Below are positions 62,950-64,000 of a DNA stretch of 64,000 nucleotides, piece by piece. The notes below the pieces were generated by a model. That model did no database searches, had not been told where the DNA came from, and worked only from the letters and a program-made list of their open reading frames with translations. The stretch is from Flammeovirgaceae bacterium (GTDB taxonomy: Bacteria > Bacteroidota > Bacteroidia > Cytophagales > Cyclobacteriaceae): NCBI GenBank assembly GCA_027487845.1, contig JAIYCV010000026.1:186001-250000 (forward strand), read 5' to 3'. Within the stretch, counting starts at the first letter, position 1. Every line of letters begins with the position of its first letter. The position numbers and the translations under genes were made by a program.

Positions 62950-63768
62950 ATGTTAAAAACCCGCATTATTTTAGTCGTTGCAAGTGCTGCCATTATTGGC
63001 ATGATCTTTATGCTGCCTAAAGCGGTTGTGGAAAATGATAGCGAAATGGAGGCGAGTGGGCATGTGGATTCTACTGCCTCGTTGCCATTGGCGAGCCCCC
63101 ATCAAGCACTTAGTAAAGGTTCATCAGAAAAGATCAAAGGTTTGAGAGCCCGTTACTTGTCTGATCCAACAAATGAAAAAAATGCTATCTTTGCCGACTC
63201 TTTAGCAAAATTGTACAAAGAAGCTGGCAAATTTGACAGCGCTGCGTGGTTTGCAAAAGAGGTTTCAACGTTCTTAAAAACAAAAGAGAGTTTCCTGAAG
63301 GCCGGTGATTATTATTATCAGGCTTTCACCTTTGCGGTGGATGCGTTAAAGCAACAACAGCTTGCTGAAGAAGCCAGAGGTTTCTTTGAAAAGGTGCTGG
63401 TCATTGAGCCCGGCAATCTAGAAGCAAAGACCAAAATGGCGATGACTTACGTAAGTTCATCTACCCCGATGAAAGGAATTTTGATGCTTCGGGAAGTGAT
63501 CGCGCAAGATCCAAAAAATGAACTTGCTCTCTTCAACTTAGGAATGCTTTCTGTGCAGTCTGGTCAGTATGACAAAGCCATTGAGAGATTAGAGGAACTA
63601 GAAAAAATAAACCCTGAAAATATACAGGGACAATTGCTGTTAGGTGTTGCTTATATGAACAAAGGCGACAAAGCAAAAGCAAAACAGCAATTTGAAAAAG
63701 TAAAGAAGTTAGATAAAGACCCATCTGTGCAGGCCACAGCCGATTCCTATCTAAATGATTTAAAATAA
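62950..63768 (+). CDS. TPR protein
   Basis: 272 residues. One N-terminal membrane helix (about 5-22, IILVVASAAIIGMIFMLP) precedes several TPR units in the periplasm-facing part (LALFNLGMLSVQSGQYDKAI, GQLLLGVAYMNKGDKAKAKQ). It is probably a scaffold. The gene order HU, TPR, tiny basic protein, ribonuclease G is conserved in Bacteroidota. Confidence 0.88.
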   Translation: MLKTRIILVVASAAIIGMIFMLPKAVVENDSEMEASGHVDSTASLPLASPHQALSKGSSEKIKGLRARYLSDPTNEKNAIFADSLAKLYKEAGKFDSAAWFAKEVSTFLKTKESFLKAGDYYYQAFTFAVDALKQQQLAEEARGFFEKVLVIEPGNLEAKTKMAMTYVSSSTPMKGILMLREVIAQDPKNELALFNLGMLSVQSGQYDKAIERLEELEKINPENIQGQLLLGVAYMNKGDKAKAKQQFEKVKKLDKDPSVQATADSYLNDLK

Positions 63769-63805
63769 AATTATTGCCAACATTTTTTAAACAAGTTACA
63801 ACAGT

Positions 63806-63895
63806 ATGCCGAGCGGTAAAAAAAGAAAGAAGCACAAAATGGCCACCCATAAACGCAAAAAGCGTTTGAGAAAGAACCGCCATAAGAAAAAATAA
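63806..63895 (+). CDS. 29-residue Lys/Arg-rich protein
   Basis: ATG CCG AGC GGT to TAA encodes MPSGKKRKKHKMATHKRKKR followed by a further nine mostly basic residues; about 60 percent Lys, Arg or His. Near-identical tiny basic proteins occur immediately before ribonuclease G in many Bacteroidota, often unannotated because of their length. Probably binds RNA or the ribosome; this is inferred from charge and context. Confidence 0.8.
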   Translation: MPSGKKRKKHKMATHKRKKRLRKNRHKKK

Positions 63896-63965
63896 TCGAA
63901 TTTATTTCGATCATTTCTTTCTTAATTTTTAGTCTTAATTTCATCATTGTACATTCTTATCAATT

Positions 63966-64000
63966 TTGAGTAACGAGCTTATTATCAGTGCTACTCAGGA
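63966..64000 (+). CDS. rng: Ribonuclease E/G, first codons only
   Basis: A TTG start gives (M)SNELIISATQ, the usual beginning of Bacteroidota ribonuclease G proteins. The gene runs off the window after 11 full codons. Context (HU, TPR, tiny basic protein) supports the call. RNase G/E processes rRNA and mRNA. Confidence 0.7.
   Translation, partial: MSNELIISATQ

Overview
This 64 kb window comes from a Bacteroidota chromosome, most likely order Cytophagales. The signs are TonB-dependent receptors paired with DUF4249, type IX secretion (T9SS) C-terminal sorting domains, gliding genes gldD and gldE, a PorE-like OmpA lipoprotein, the long Bacteroidota form of NusB, -7 elements of the TAnnTTTG type, and almost no Shine-Dalgarno sequences. 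The species cannot be named from sequence alone.

Layout. (1) 1-2263: end of a heme-type TonB receptor and a bidirectional hairpin. (2) 2277-20435: an AT-rich accessory island with three paralogous TPR sensors (two stop after the histidine phosphoacceptor domain, one is a full hybrid kinase with receiver and AraC domains), a TonB receptor/DUF4249 pair, a receptor remnant, a DUF4375 lipoprotein next to a structured repeat, TerB-like proteins, a glycine-rich secreted protein, pseudo-receivers and an XRE regulator with a 40-bp operator array. (3) 20436-31000: core genes (MsbA-like ABC exporter, nusB, ytxH, DUF1573, yajC, ybbR, coaE, mutS, ECF sigma, TrmH-type methylase). (4) 31257-34125: a restriction-modification unit. 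(5) 34162-47008: purM, the PorE-like lipoprotein, Fe-S electron-transfer proteins, tRNA-Phe, cell-wall enzymes and an S9 peptidase. (6) 47017-56249: a beta-propeller sensor and T9SS/Tat-exported DUF1501/DUF1800 proteins. (7) 56477-64000: recG, gldD, gldE, ssb, mutY, HU, TPR, a tiny basic protein and the start of ribonuclease G.

The main structural result is that both accessory blocks are bracketed by a duplicated piece of a neighbouring core gene. The 18-kb island lies between a 157-bp copy of the ABC exporter 3' end (2283-2439) and the intact gene (20439-20595). The restriction-modification unit lies between a copy of the purM promoter and first 18 codons (31257-31352) and intact purM (34126-34216). 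In the second case the captured purM start forms a leader ORF whose stop overlaps the start of the restriction gene.

Within the island, five copies of a box made of GGTATTTTT-like half-sites repeated every 21 bp lie upstream of leftward genes. Together with the DHp-only sensors, the AraC hybrid kinase, the TerB-receiver fusion and a receiver whose phospho-Asp is Glu, this suggests one dedicated and apparently undescribed signalling island. That is an inference; its signal and output are unknown.
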